Shown: positions 19,579 to 27,815 of the stretch, piece after piece | Layout of the letters: every line of letters starts with the position of its first letter | Position numbering within the stretch: position 1 is the stretch's first letter | NCBI RefSeq assembly: GCF_900115115.1 | Contig: NZ_FOVI01000005.1 | Location: 1 to 64,000, forward strand | Length of the DNA: 64,000 nt | Source of the DNA: Paenimyroides ummariense | GTDB lineage: Bacteria > Bacteroidota > Bacteroidia > Flavobacteriales > Flavobacteriaceae | Reading direction: 5' to 3' | Notes under the pieces: generated by a model | Told to the model about the DNA's origin: nothing | What the model saw: only the letters and a program-made list of their open reading frames with translations | Databases searched by the model: none | Translations under genes and position numbers: made by a program

Positions 19579-20178
19579 ATGAACATATTTAAAAAATTTT
19601 TAAGCAGTTTTTCGTCTCCTCGTCAAGATAAGAATGAGGAGGAAGGTAAATATCTGCCTGAAAAAGAAACACCTGTCGACGAACAGTTTACGCATAACTT
19701 TAAGACGAACGGCGGGAAGTTTTTATATTGTGAAAATGAAGAAGAATTAGACGAAAACTTTATAAGTATTTTACAGGAAAACGATTGGTTTGAAATTGAA
19801 GCTTTAACGTTTGAAAAAGGACTTCAACACTTTTTGTCTGATAATAAACTGAATTATAAAAATCCTGCAAATCCTATATTCTTACTAACAAGCTGCGAAA
19901 GTTTAATTGCACAAGACGGATCTATTTTGTTCTCGTCAAAACAGTTATTTCATTACAAACCAAATGAGTTGCCTAAAAACATCATTGTTGTAGCAAAAGC
20001 CAGCCAAATTACGCGTTCTAAAAGCGATGGTTTACGCAATATAAAAATTAGGTATGCCAATGAAATACCTACAAATATTACCACAATGCAACATTTTAAA
20101 GAAAGTAAAAACGACGATTTTTTACAATACGGCATTCAGGCTAAAAACTTTTACCTGCTGTTATTAGAAGATTTTTAA
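19579..20178 (+). CDS. LUD domain (LutC/YkgG-like) protein
   Basis: A 199-residue protein that resembles the LUD domain family, which includes LutC of lactate utilisation. A conserved-looking core runs from NPIFLLTSCESLIAQDGSILFSSKQLFHYKPNELPKNIIVVAKASQITRS to the C-terminus. Start is the ATG at 19579 (a TTG two codons earlier is ignored). It ends 3 bp before cdsA, so it is in the phospholipid operon. The role of these stand-alone LUD proteins in Bacteroidota is unknown to me, and no lactate genes are nearby. Confidence 0.72.
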   Translation: MNIFKKFLSSFSSPRQDKNEEEGKYLPEKETPVDEQFTHNFKTNGGKFLYCENEEELDENFISILQENDWFEIEALTFEKGLQHFLSDNKLNYKNPANPIFLLTSCESLIAQDGSILFSSKQLFHYKPNELPKNIIVVAKASQITRSKSDGLRNIKIRYANEIPTNITTMQHFKESKNDDFLQYGIQAKNFYLLLLEDF

Positions 20179-20181
20179 ACT

Positions 20182-20976
20182 ATGAATGAAGTTGTAAAGC
20201 GCACCCTGTCGGGAATTTTATACATTGCACTATTAGTTGGTGCAATTTTATTTTCAAAAGATACATTCCTTGCACTTTTTGCGTTCTTTTTTATTGTGGC
20301 AGTTTACGAATTTTGTCAGCTGTACCACATCAATAAAATATCGGGTTTTATTTGGTCGATCCTTTTAGCATCTTCCTTTATTTTTGTAGATAATCTGCCA
20401 ACTAACAGTATTTATCTCTCTTTTCTCCCATTTAGTATTTTTCTAATTATTGATCTTTTACAGAACAAAACATCTTCAAAACCATCAATATTTCAAAAAT
20501 ATCTGCACTTAACAGGCTATGTGGTGCTTCCGTTTTTAATCATCACCCAACTACCCTATTCAAACCAAAGTTACACGCCCCTATTGTTATTAAGTATTTT
20601 TATAATGATATGGTGTAACGACACTTTTGCTTATATTTGTGGCAAGCTTTTGGGAAAACACAAGCTTTACGAAAAAATATCGCCCAAAAAAACGATCGAA
20701 GGTTTTATAGGCGGATTAATTTTCACACAGGTTGCCGCTTTTATCATCTTTAAATACACCGATATTCAGGCATCGCTGCCATTTTGGATGTTAATTGGTT
20801 TAGGTATAAGTGTTATTGGGACCATTGGTGATTTGGTTGAATCCAAGTACAAACGCCAAGCTGGTATTAAAGACAGCGGATCGATCATGCCCGGACACGG
20901 CGGTATTTTAGACAGGTTAGACAGTATTTTATTTGCTGCACCCTTTTTATTTTTAATTTATAAAATTGTTATGTAA
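20182..20976 (+). CDS. cdsA: Phosphatidate cytidylyltransferase
   Basis: A 264-residue polytopic inner-membrane enzyme that makes CDP-diacylglycerol from phosphatidic acid and CTP, the entry to phospholipid head-group synthesis. About seven hydrophobic segments are seen. The CDP-DAG synthase signature is at the C-terminal end: SKYKRQAGIKDSGSIMPGHG followed by GILDRLDS. Its stop overlaps the psd start by one base, indicating translational coupling with the next step of phosphatidylethanolamine synthesis. Confidence 0.96.
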   Translation: MNEVVKRTLSGILYIALLVGAILFSKDTFLALFAFFFIVAVYEFCQLYHINKISGFIWSILLASSFIFVDNLPTNSIYLSFLPFSIFLIIDLLQNKTSSKPSIFQKYLHLTGYVVLPFLIITQLPYSNQSYTPLLLLSIFIMIWCNDTFAYICGKLLGKHKLYEKISPKKTIEGFIGGLIFTQVAAFIIFKYTDIQASLPFWMLIGLGISVIGTIGDLVESKYKRQAGIKDSGSIMPGHGGILDRLDSILFAAPFLFLIYKIVM

Positions 20977-21629
20977 TGTTTCATAAAGAAGGCGCTAAAA
21001 TAATTTTAGTTACACTTTTAATTGCTGTTGCAATTATTCTTGGAGTTGAATATTTAATTTCGATACCTTGGTTAGTTAAAGCCATACAAATTGCTACTTT
21101 GTTGTTTTTGGTAATTGTTCTTCAGTTTTTTAGAAATCCAAAAAGAACATTAGACGATATTGCCGATCATTTAATCTTGGCTCCGGTTGATGGAAAAGTT
21201 GTGGTAATTGAAGAAGTTTACGAACCTGAATATTTTAAAGACAAACGTTTAATGGTATCCATTTTCATGTCGCCAATAAATGTTCACGTAACTCGATATG
21301 CACTTAACGGAATGGTAAAATACAGTAAATATCATCCGGGAAAATATTTGGTAGCTTGGCATCCAAAAGCCAGCGAAGAAAACGAACGTACTACGGTAGT
21401 TATAGACAATCCTGTTTATGGCGAAGTAATGTACAGACAAATTGCAGGTGCATTAGCTAAACGAATTGTAAACTACGCAAAAGTGGGGCACAGAGTTAAT
21501 CAGGGCGATGATGCCGGATTTATTAAATTTGGTTCGCGTGTAGATTTGTATCTGCCATTAGGAACCAACGTAAATGTGGTGCTTAACCAAAAGGCTCGCG
21601 GAAACAAAACGGTAATCGCTAATAAATAA
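20976..21629 (+). CDS. psd: Phosphatidylserine decarboxylase family protein
   Basis: A 217-residue short-form phosphatidylserine decarboxylase that makes phosphatidylethanolamine. Two N-terminal hydrophobic segments anchor it. The family landmarks LAPVDGKVVVIEEV, MSPINVHVTRYALNG and YHPGKYLVAWHPKASEENERT are present. The self-cleavage site that generates the pyruvoyl group is FGSR (Gly186-Ser187), the variant found in short-form enzymes in place of LGST. Coupled to cdsA upstream and to an acyl-CoA-binding protein immediately downstream. Confidence 0.95.
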   Translation: MFHKEGAKIILVTLLIAVAIILGVEYLISIPWLVKAIQIATLLFLVIVLQFFRNPKRTLDDIADHLILAPVDGKVVVIEEVYEPEYFKDKRLMVSIFMSPINVHVTRYALNGMVKYSKYHPGKYLVAWHPKASEENERTTVVIDNPVYGEVMYRQIAGALAKRIVNYAKVGHRVNQGDDAGFIKFGSRVDLYLPLGTNVNVVLNQKARGNKTVIANK

Positions 21630-21887
21630 ATGAACCAAACCGATCAGTTATTTAAAGAAGCTTTTGAAAAAGCGTCTGCAACACACATAAAATTACCGGA
21701 CGATGTTCGTTTGCGTTTGTACGCCTATTACAAACAGGCAACTTTAGATTATACGCATAATTTTGTTTATCATGAAGTGGATCTAATTCGCGGATTTAAA
21801 TTCAATGCCTGGAAACAAGTAGCACATTTAACACAAGAAGAAGCTAAAATTTTGTATATTGAACTTGTAAAATCATTAAAGCTATAA
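21630..21887 (+). CDS. Acyl-CoA-binding protein
   Basis: An 85-residue ACBP family protein, close to the usual length of about 87. The segments RLRLYAYYKQATLDY and GFKFNAWKQVAHLTQEEAKILYIELV match the acyl-CoA-binding four-helix bundle. It starts directly after the psd stop codon, so it is in the phospholipid operon and may supply or buffer acyl-CoA for membrane lipid synthesis. Confidence 0.88.
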   Translation: MNQTDQLFKEAFEKASATHIKLPDDVRLRLYAYYKQATLDYTHNFVYHEVDLIRGFKFNAWKQVAHLTQEEAKILYIELVKSLKL

Positions 21888-21892
21888 ATTGT

Positions 21893-22657
21893 ATGAAAAG
21901 AAACATTTTATTACTTACAGCAGTTACTTCTTTTTTACTTTTCAGTTGTAAAAATAAAGAAGAAATGACCGAAGTGCAAGTGCCAAGCGCAACTGCAAAA
22001 GATTCGATACCAGCAAAAGGAGACCCTAAATCTGTTGTTGCAAACCAAGGAGCTTTTCAAATGAAAGGTTTAAACTACGGTTACAACGATTTAGAACCAT
22101 ATATGGACGGACAAACCGTGGAAACACACTATGGCAAACACCATTTAGGTTATTGCAATAAATTGAACGATGCTGTGAAAGGCACACCTTTAGAAACAAT
22201 GTCTATTGAAGAGATTTTGAAAGGGATGGATCTTAAAAACAGTGCCTTAAGAAACAATGCCGGCGGATACTACAACCACAACATTTTCTGGGAAATTTTA
22301 GGACCAAAAGCAGGCGGACGTCCAACAGGAAAAGTAGCCGAATTGATCAATAAAGATTTTGGAAGTTTCGATCAGTTTAAAACACAGTTCAGCGATGCAG
22401 CTAAAGGAGTATTTGGTTCGGGCTGGGTTTGGTTGGTTTATCAGAACGATGGTACATTGAAAATTACAACATCAATCAATCAAGATAATCCGTTGATGCC
22501 AAATTCTGAAGTTAAGGGATATCCGTTAATGAATATTGATGTTTGGGAACATGCTTATTACTTAAAGTATAAAAACGAACGACCAAAATATATTGAAAAC
22601 TTCTGGCAGTTAGTTGACTGGAGTAAAGTTGAATACAGATTGTCATTAATCAAATAA
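21893..22657 (+). CDS. Fe/Mn superoxide dismutase, lipoprotein form
   Basis: A 254-residue superoxide dismutase with an exported N-terminus: signal peptide and lipobox LLFSC (Cys19), then a roughly 35-residue linker before the SOD core (GLNYGYNDLEPYMDGQTVETHYGKHH). Metal ligands are visible: His in THYGKHH, His in AGGYYNHNIFWE, and Asp and His in DVWEHAYYLKY. A lipid-anchored extracytoplasmic SOD is less common than the cytoplasmic SodA/SodB. It ends in a terminator and follows the lipid operon with a 5-bp gap. Metal preference cannot be decided by eye. Confidence 0.92.
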   Translation: MKRNILLLTAVTSFLLFSCKNKEEMTEVQVPSATAKDSIPAKGDPKSVVANQGAFQMKGLNYGYNDLEPYMDGQTVETHYGKHHLGYCNKLNDAVKGTPLETMSIEEILKGMDLKNSALRNNAGGYYNHNIFWEILGPKAGGRPTGKVAELINKDFGSFDQFKTQFSDAAKGVFGSGWVWLVYQNDGTLKITTSINQDNPLMPNSEVKGYPLMNIDVWEHAYYLKYKNERPKYIENFWQLVDWSKVEYRLSLIK

Positions 22658-22660
22658 AAC

Positions 22661-22697
22661 AAAAAAGAGATTCTAAAATTAGAATCTCTTTTTTTAT
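22661..22697. terminator. Intrinsic terminator after SOD gene (probably bidirectional)
   Basis: Long stem with arms AAAGAGATTCTAA and TTAGAATCTCTTT, with an A run before and a T run after. It abuts the duplicated tail described at 22693-22735. Confidence 0.88.
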
Positions 22698-22735
22698 TAA
22701 AAACACTGTGGATTTCCAGAGATAAAAAATTTACA
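22693..22735 (-). pseudogene. Orphan copy of the 3' end of the TauE/SafE-like gene
   Basis: Read on the minus strand this stretch encodes KFFISGNPQCF followed by a stop. That is almost identical to the last residues (LFISGNPQCF, stop) of the TauE-like protein whose gene ends at 25109. About 36 of 43 bases match the segment at 25105-25145. No reading frame continues upstream. It is best explained as the remnant of a former tauE end at its original junction with the SOD terminator. Confidence 0.7.
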
Positions 22736-22812
22736 TATTTCCTTTACCACAGATTGCTGCGCTTTATTCGCATTTTACTCTTACATTATACAGCAATATA
22801 ATTTACAAAATA

Positions 22813-23880
22813 TTACTTTTTAACTAGTTTTTTAACGGCTAAACCTTCGTTAGTTTGTAAATGTAACATGTAGGTTCCGATTGCTAAATTTTCTACGCTC
22901 AATTGAATATTAGTTTCGTTAGTAAATGTTTGTCTTTTTATTTCTTTGCCTGCTATATCGTAAACTGTTATTTGTTGTATCTGCATATTTTCATTGTTGG
23001 TAATATTTACAACATTGGTTGCCGGATTGGGGTACAAATTAAATTTATCTGCTAAAAAATTCTCTGCGCTTAAAATATAAGGTGGCACACTTTTTAAAGC
23101 CGTTATTTTAATGTTATCGTACTTGTTATTATCAACTGTAGTAGTGCTGTTCGTTGTAAATATGAAAGCCAATGTTTTTGGTTTAAAATCTTCTATTAAA
23201 TTGGTAGAGGTGCTTGTTTTTAAAAAATCACCAACGGCTATGGTGTTAAAATAAGGCGTTTCAAAATATGCTTTTTTATTGTTATAATCTAAATATACAA
23301 TTAAGGTGATCCAGGTATTAAAGGGTATTTTAGCAACATTAGTACTATTTTTATCTAATTTAATATTTTTACCAAGATCTTTACCAACAACAGCCATCTG
23401 ATCAGCATGTGTATGAAATAAATAACTTATCAGTCTTTTATTTGCCAACCTAATATCACCGGTAGAATCATCACCTATTATTATATGCTGCCCATAACCA
23501 TTAAATTGCTGCTGAACACCGCCTGTATAATAATCAATTTCAAACTTTAGCACGTTATTACCGGGCGTGCGTTGATCAATCAACGATCCTAAACCATTTT
23601 TTTTTGCAATAAGTCCAGTATCCAATGGGATTGTTGTGTCGTTTGACAAAGTAAGTACGTTGCCTTTATTTGCTTCGGTGGTAATAGTAAACAGATTGTT
23701 ACTCTGTGCACCAGGAAGTAAACATTCTGTTAGCCAGCCGCCTTTGCCGGGTGTTGTGCCTGTAAAATCGGTACCTACATTGCCCTGTGAATAGCTGTTA
23801 AAAGTTTCGTTGTATAATACCTGGCTGTATAAGTTATTTAAACAAAATAATGCTGTTATAATATATATGCTCTTTTTCAT
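22813..23880 (-). CDS. Secreted protein with T9SS type A sorting domain
   Basis: A 355-residue exported protein. The signal peptide is KKSIYIITALFCLNNLYSQ, the middle (about residues 25-260) is a beta-rich, lectin/glucanase-like fold of unknown specificity, and the C-terminal about 75 residues form a type A T9SS sorting domain (begins KFNLYPNPATNVVNI and ends GTYMLHLQTNEGLAVKKLVKK). It should be exported by Sec and then moved across the outer membrane by the type IX system, of which PorQ is encoded at 7.8 kb. The start is the ATG at 23880; a TTG two codons earlier is ignored. Confidence 0.88.
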   Translation of the reverse strand: MKKSIYIITALFCLNNLYSQVLYNETFNSYSQGNVGTDFTGTTPGKGGWLTECLLPGAQSNNLFTITTEANKGNVLTLSNDTTIPLDTGLIAKKNGLGSLIDQRTPGNNVLKFEIDYYTGGVQQQFNGYGQHIIIGDDSTGDIRLANKRLISYLFHTHADQMAVVGKDLGKNIKLDKNSTNVAKIPFNTWITLIVYLDYNNKKAYFETPYFNTIAVGDFLKTSTSTNLIEDFKPKTLAFIFTTNSTTTVDNNKYDNIKITALKSVPPYILSAENFLADKFNLYPNPATNVVNITNNENMQIQQITVYDIAGKEIKRQTFTNETNIQLSVENLAIGTYMLHLQTNEGLAVKKLVKK

Positions 23881-23895
23881 AATCAATTAAAATTA

Positions 23896-23926
23896 TTAAA
23901 GGCTGTTTTTAGGCAGCCTTTTTATT
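23896..23926. terminator. Hairpin terminator between the two surface-protein genes
   Basis: Stem AAAGGCTG / CAGCCTTT with an 8-nt loop and T/A-rich flanks, just downstream of the frameshifted lipoprotein gene. Confidence 0.7.
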
Positions 23927-23932
23927 AAAATA

Positions 23933-25010
23933 TTATTCTACTTTTAACGACAATGCAGAATTTTGCCAAAAGGTTATATGGTGTAAAAGAAAATCCATTA
24001 CCAATGTTTTACTTACACTGCCACCTAAAATAGGTTCTGTGTGGTTTATGTTTTGGCGATCCACTATAACTTCAAAAGAATTACATGTTCCAGACCCTCC
24101 ACTTCCAGAAGAATAAGACGTTTGATTACTAGAACCATCAGTATAATAGTATAAATCAAAACTTCCAAATGGTACATTTGCTTGTTGTTGTGTTCCACCA
24201 GGTGTGTCTTCTACTTTTTGCCAAGGTGTACTACCATCGTTCAATGTGTGAATTTCGGGATGCAAGTAATATTTACCTACAAAAGCACCGGCTTCAAAAA
24301 CATCAACTTCATAGAAAAATACTTTGCCGTATTCTTTTAATAATGCTTCCTCTTGTGGAAGAACAGCACCTACAATATCAAACCCTGAAGCTCCTTGAGT
24401 ATGTGTCCAAGCTTGCGGAGCTGGATATTTAGGATTTGATGGATTCATTGTAGGTAAATGGTCATTAATATCTTCAATTCTGGTTGCTTCAGCAGGAAGA
24501 AATCTTAACGGACTTGCTGTTCTTATAAGATTACCAACTTCTTGATGAATGCCTGCGTTAAAAGTATATAAATTTGGATATTGACCTGGATTTGCAGCCA
24601 TGCTGACTATTGGTGTAGGGGGTGTTGTTAAGGGATTAGTTAAAACGCCATCATTAACACCATCAAAATACGCCAAACCTATCCATGCATAAACTTCTAA
24701 AGTATACGGAGAATAGTTTCCGTCAACACCACCATCACCATTCTCAAAAATATACGATGGCTGCTTATTAACATATGCTGCCCCTCTATTAAACCCTATA
24801 TCCCAGGGTGAAAAATAGTTATCTGAAATATTTGTAAAACCATCTGGCCATAATCCTCCTGGATTAGTGTCATTGAAACTGTTAGTTTGATACTGTGAAC
24901 CTGTTTCTGCATTTTGTTGATTAATGTCTTCAAACACACTGTCGGTTGTACATGCTGTAAGGCTTAAGGCAATTACCCCCCCCCCACAAAATTTTTGTAA
25001 ATTTTGTCAT
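23933..25010 (-). pseudogene. Frameshifted (possibly phase-variable) lipoprotein gene
   Basis: An open frame covers 23933 to about 24975, but its start and signal peptide lie in another frame. From ATG at 25010 the sequence reads MTKFTKILW, then runs through ten consecutive G (24976-24985 on the plus strand as C10) and out of frame to a stop. In the body frame the tract is followed by VIALSLTACTTDSVFEDINQQ, a clear lipobox. With 9 or 12 G the two halves would join as a normal lipoprotein of about 358 residues. The mature protein contains Gly/Ser- and aromatic-rich parts and is not a family I recognise. The state read here is OFF, unless the tract length is a sequencing error. Confidence 0.8.
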
Positions 25011-25108
25011 AAATAAATATTTTTACTAAGTTAGATAGTAAATATAACAAAAATTTTAACACATTGTTAAATAAAATAACAAAAAAAATTAAACAATTTG
25101 CTGGTTTA

Positions 25109-25807
25109 TTAAAAACATTGTGGATTTCCTGAAATAAACAATTGTAAACTCGATGGCGATAAATATGGAATATCTAAATTTAAACCTCGTACAATCAATA
25201 AACATCCTGTAAAAAATAAAAATACCGGAACGGCTTTTTGTAATTTGTTTTTAAATGTTCTGTTTACCCAATTTCCCATCCAAACTAAAAGCGTGAGTAA
25301 AGGAATGGTTCCTAAACCATACCAAAGCATAAACAAACCACCGTATAAACTGCCTTGAGTTGCAGTCGCTCCAAACAATGCCATATAAATCATGGCACAA
25401 GGCAGCAAACCGTTCAACATGCCCATAACAACGAATGATATAAGTGTTTTTTTGCGGATGTATGTGCCAAAGCTATTTTTAAACTTTAAATACCATTTTG
25501 AATTGGAGCTTAAAACAACGTTTTGAAGTCTTTTTTCGTTAAAAAACAAAACTCCGATTATTAAAAGAACTCCAAATATAATAGAAACATTTTGTTGTAA
25601 ACCTGCAATAAACAAGCCTTTGCCTAATGTTCCAAAAATGATTCCCAATAAAACGTAAATGCTTATTCTGCCTAAATGATACAGTAAAATAGCTGCTGTT
25701 TTCTTTGTTGTGTTAAATTGATGCACGGGTAACGCCAAAGCAATTGGTCCGCACATTGCTACACAGTGCATGCTTCCAAATAACCCCAACAACAACGGTA
25801 TAATCAT
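25109..25807 (-). CDS. TauE/SafE-like membrane protein of the cbb3 oxidase operon
   Basis: A 232-residue membrane protein with about six hydrophobic segments, annotated in relatives as sulfite exporter TauE/SafE. Typical segments are LLLGLFGSMHCVAMCGPIALALPV at the N-terminus (with a GSMHCVAMCGP cysteine/histidine motif) and GMLNGLLPCAMIYMALFGATAT in the middle. This SafE/DsbD-like type is usually found last in cbb3 oxidase operons and is probably involved in metal (copper) supply or oxidase assembly rather than sulfite export; that is inference. Its start overlaps the ccoH stop by one base. Its last codons are duplicated at 22.7 kb. Confidence 0.82.
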   Translation of the reverse strand: MIIPLLLGLFGSMHCVAMCGPIALALPVHQFNTTKKTAAILLYHLGRISIYVLLGIIFGTLGKGLFIAGLQQNVSIIFGVLLIIGVLFFNEKRLQNVVLSSNSKWYLKFKNSFGTYIRKKTLISFVVMGMLNGLLPCAMIYMALFGATATQGSLYGGLFMLWYGLGTIPLLTLLVWMGNWVNRTFKNKLQKAVPVFLFFTGCLLIVRGLNLDIPYLSPSSLQLFISGNPQCF

Positions 25808-26253
25808 TATAAAACCAAGGTTTGCTGTTTTAAATATGCAGTGTTATTATGTGTAAAATCAAGGGTAATATCCCAACGACCATCTACCAAGCGAGATTTA
25901 GGTATAAGCATGTGATTTGAAGACAATTCCAAAGGAATTGTTTGATCAAAAGCCTGGTTAGACGGTCTGTAAAGGGATACTGTTCCTTTTATATCGGCAG
26001 CATTAAAATCTTCAGGAAAATAAATATCAATTCCTTTTTCCGAAATTTCAAAACGTAATTTGTTTTCTAAAGCATTTGCGTTTTCCTGCTTAATTCTGTT
26101 ACCGTTAATTTCTGTTTCTTTCTGATAATATTGTTCTGTTACCAGTTCGTTATCATAGCGTGCATCTAATTGCACACGAATCACGTATTGCAGTATAAAT
26201 ACCATAAATGCTATGATACCTATTACTATTCCTGTTCCCCAATTAAATTTCAT
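25807..26253 (-). CDS. ccoH: FixH/CcoH family cbb3 oxidase assembly protein
   Basis: A 148-residue protein with one N-terminal transmembrane helix (NWGTGIVIGIIAFMVFILQYVI) and a periplasmic domain, matching the FixH/CcoH family, which stabilises the cbb3 oxidase during assembly. QYYQKETEINGNRIKQENANAL just after the helix is characteristic. It lies 38 bp after ccoG and overlaps the TauE-like gene by one base. Confidence 0.88.
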   Translation of the reverse strand: MKFNWGTGIVIGIIAFMVFILQYVIRVQLDARYDNELVTEQYYQKETEINGNRIKQENANALENKLRFEISEKGIDIYFPEDFNAADIKGTVSLYRPSNQAFDQTIPLELSSNHMLIPKSRLVDGRWDITLDFTHNNTAYLKQQTLVL

Positions 26254-26291
26254 TTGTTCTAGTTTTAGTTTTTTTTCTTTTCTTTTTCCTT

Positions 26292-27710
26292 CTAATTAAA
26301 ACTCCGTGGTCCTAAAAAGTTGGTTTTTGTGTGATCTATCAATTCATCGTTATTATAAATTTCTAACTGAACTTCGGTTTTATCACTCTTTAATAATGCC
26401 TGCGGAATTTCTATAAACAACGTTCCTTGCACTACTTCTTCTTTTGGGATTTTGATCGATTTTTTGCCAACCAATTCTAATTTACCTTTCGGATGTATCA
26501 GTTTAATAGATACGCTTTCGTAATCTCTAGCTGTTTTGTTGACAATTTTATAGGTGTAAACGTTACTTATGTTTTCCCCTTTATGTTCAAACAACTGTCC
26601 TGGTAAACGCAATACTTTTGCTTCAACTTCGCTTCGTAAGAACAACAAACCGGTTAAAATGCCCACCAATATCAGCAATACGGCAGAATAGCCTTTCATA
26701 CGGGCTGTGAATACGAATTTTTCTTTCTTGGCGATTTCATCTTCCGATGCGTATCTAATCAAACCTTTCGGAAGATTTACCGATTCCATCATAAAGTCAC
26801 AGGCATCGATACAAGCAGTACAGTTTACACATTCTAACTGCGTACCGTTACGGATATCGATTCCTGTTGGACAAACCTGCACGCATTGCGAACAATCGAT
26901 ACAATCACCAATGCCTTTTTCTTTACGATCTTCGTTTTTTCTGAATTTGGCTCTGCCTTTTTCTGCTTCGCCACGCTTATAATCATACGCTACAACCAGT
27001 GATTTTTCATCAAGTAAAACACCTTGTAATCTACCATATGGACAAGCGATGATACAAACCTGTTCGCGAAACCATGCAAAGACAAAATAGAAAACGGCTG
27101 TAAAAATGATTAGCGAAATTAGGGTAGATACATTGGTAAAGGGTCCGTTTTTGATCATTCCCAAAACCTGATCAGAGCCTATTAAATATGCCAGAAAAAC
27201 GTTTGCTATTATAAATGATACAATAAAAAAGAGGAACCATTTTAAGCCCTTTTTCCTTATTTTTTCGGCATTCCACTTTTGTTTGTCTAATCGTATCTGT
27301 GCACCTCTATCGCCTTCAATCCAATATTCGATCCTTCTGAAAACCATTTCCAGAAAAATCGTCTGCGGACAGATCCATCCACAAAAAATCCTGCCAAAAA
27401 CAACCGTAAAAAGTGCCACAAAAACCACAACGATAATAATTGCAATTACCACGATATAAAAATCTTGCGGCCAGAACGTAAAACTGAATATGGAGAATTT
27501 GCGCTCTAAGACATTAAATAAAAACAGCTGGTTTCCGTTTATTTTTATAAATGGCGATGCCAAAAGTATAACCAGCAGTAAATAACTTATTATTTTGCGT
27601 AGATCATAAAATTTACCTGACGGCTTTTTAGGATATACCCAAATTCTTTTTCCTGCTTCGTCAACAGTACCTAATCTGTCTCTAAAGCTATTATTTTCAT
27701 CATTAATCAT
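26292..27710 (-). CDS. ccoG: Cytochrome c oxidase accessory protein CcoG
   Basis: A 472-residue membrane ferredoxin (FixG/CcoG/RdxA), reported in proteobacteria to act as a cupric reductase in cbb3 oxidase maturation. It has several transmembrane segments, the motifs FCGWICPQTIFLE and CIIACPYGRLQG, and two 4Fe-4S cysteine groups (CIDCSQCVQVCPTG and CVNCTACIDACD). The C-terminal periplasmic part is an Ig-like fold. It sits between ccoP and ccoH in the order usual for Bacteroidota. Confidence 0.96.
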   Translation of the reverse strand: MINDENNSFRDRLGTVDEAGKRIWVYPKKPSGKFYDLRKIISYLLLVILLASPFIKINGNQLFLFNVLERKFSIFSFTFWPQDFYIVVIAIIIVVVFVALFTVVFGRIFCGWICPQTIFLEMVFRRIEYWIEGDRGAQIRLDKQKWNAEKIRKKGLKWFLFFIVSFIIANVFLAYLIGSDQVLGMIKNGPFTNVSTLISLIIFTAVFYFVFAWFREQVCIIACPYGRLQGVLLDEKSLVVAYDYKRGEAEKGRAKFRKNEDRKEKGIGDCIDCSQCVQVCPTGIDIRNGTQLECVNCTACIDACDFMMESVNLPKGLIRYASEDEIAKKEKFVFTARMKGYSAVLLILVGILTGLLFLRSEVEAKVLRLPGQLFEHKGENISNVYTYKIVNKTARDYESVSIKLIHPKGKLELVGKKSIKIPKEEVVQGTLFIEIPQALLKSDKTEVQLEIYNNDELIDHTKTNFLGPRSFN

Positions 27711-27743
27711 TACTACATAAATTTTAAACTAGCTTTAAAATAA

Positions 27744-27772
27744 CCACAGCCCTTGTTTGTGAAGAGCTGTGG
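27744..27772 (-). other. Intercistronic hairpin between ccoP and ccoG
   Basis: A 7-bp stem CCACAGC / GCTGTGG with a 15-nt loop in the gap between the two genes. There is no strong T run, so a processing or partial-termination element is more likely than a full terminator. Confidence 0.4.
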
Positions 27773-27815
27773 AAGAAAAATAAAACTAAAACTCTCCAAA
27801 TGATTATGGAAATTA

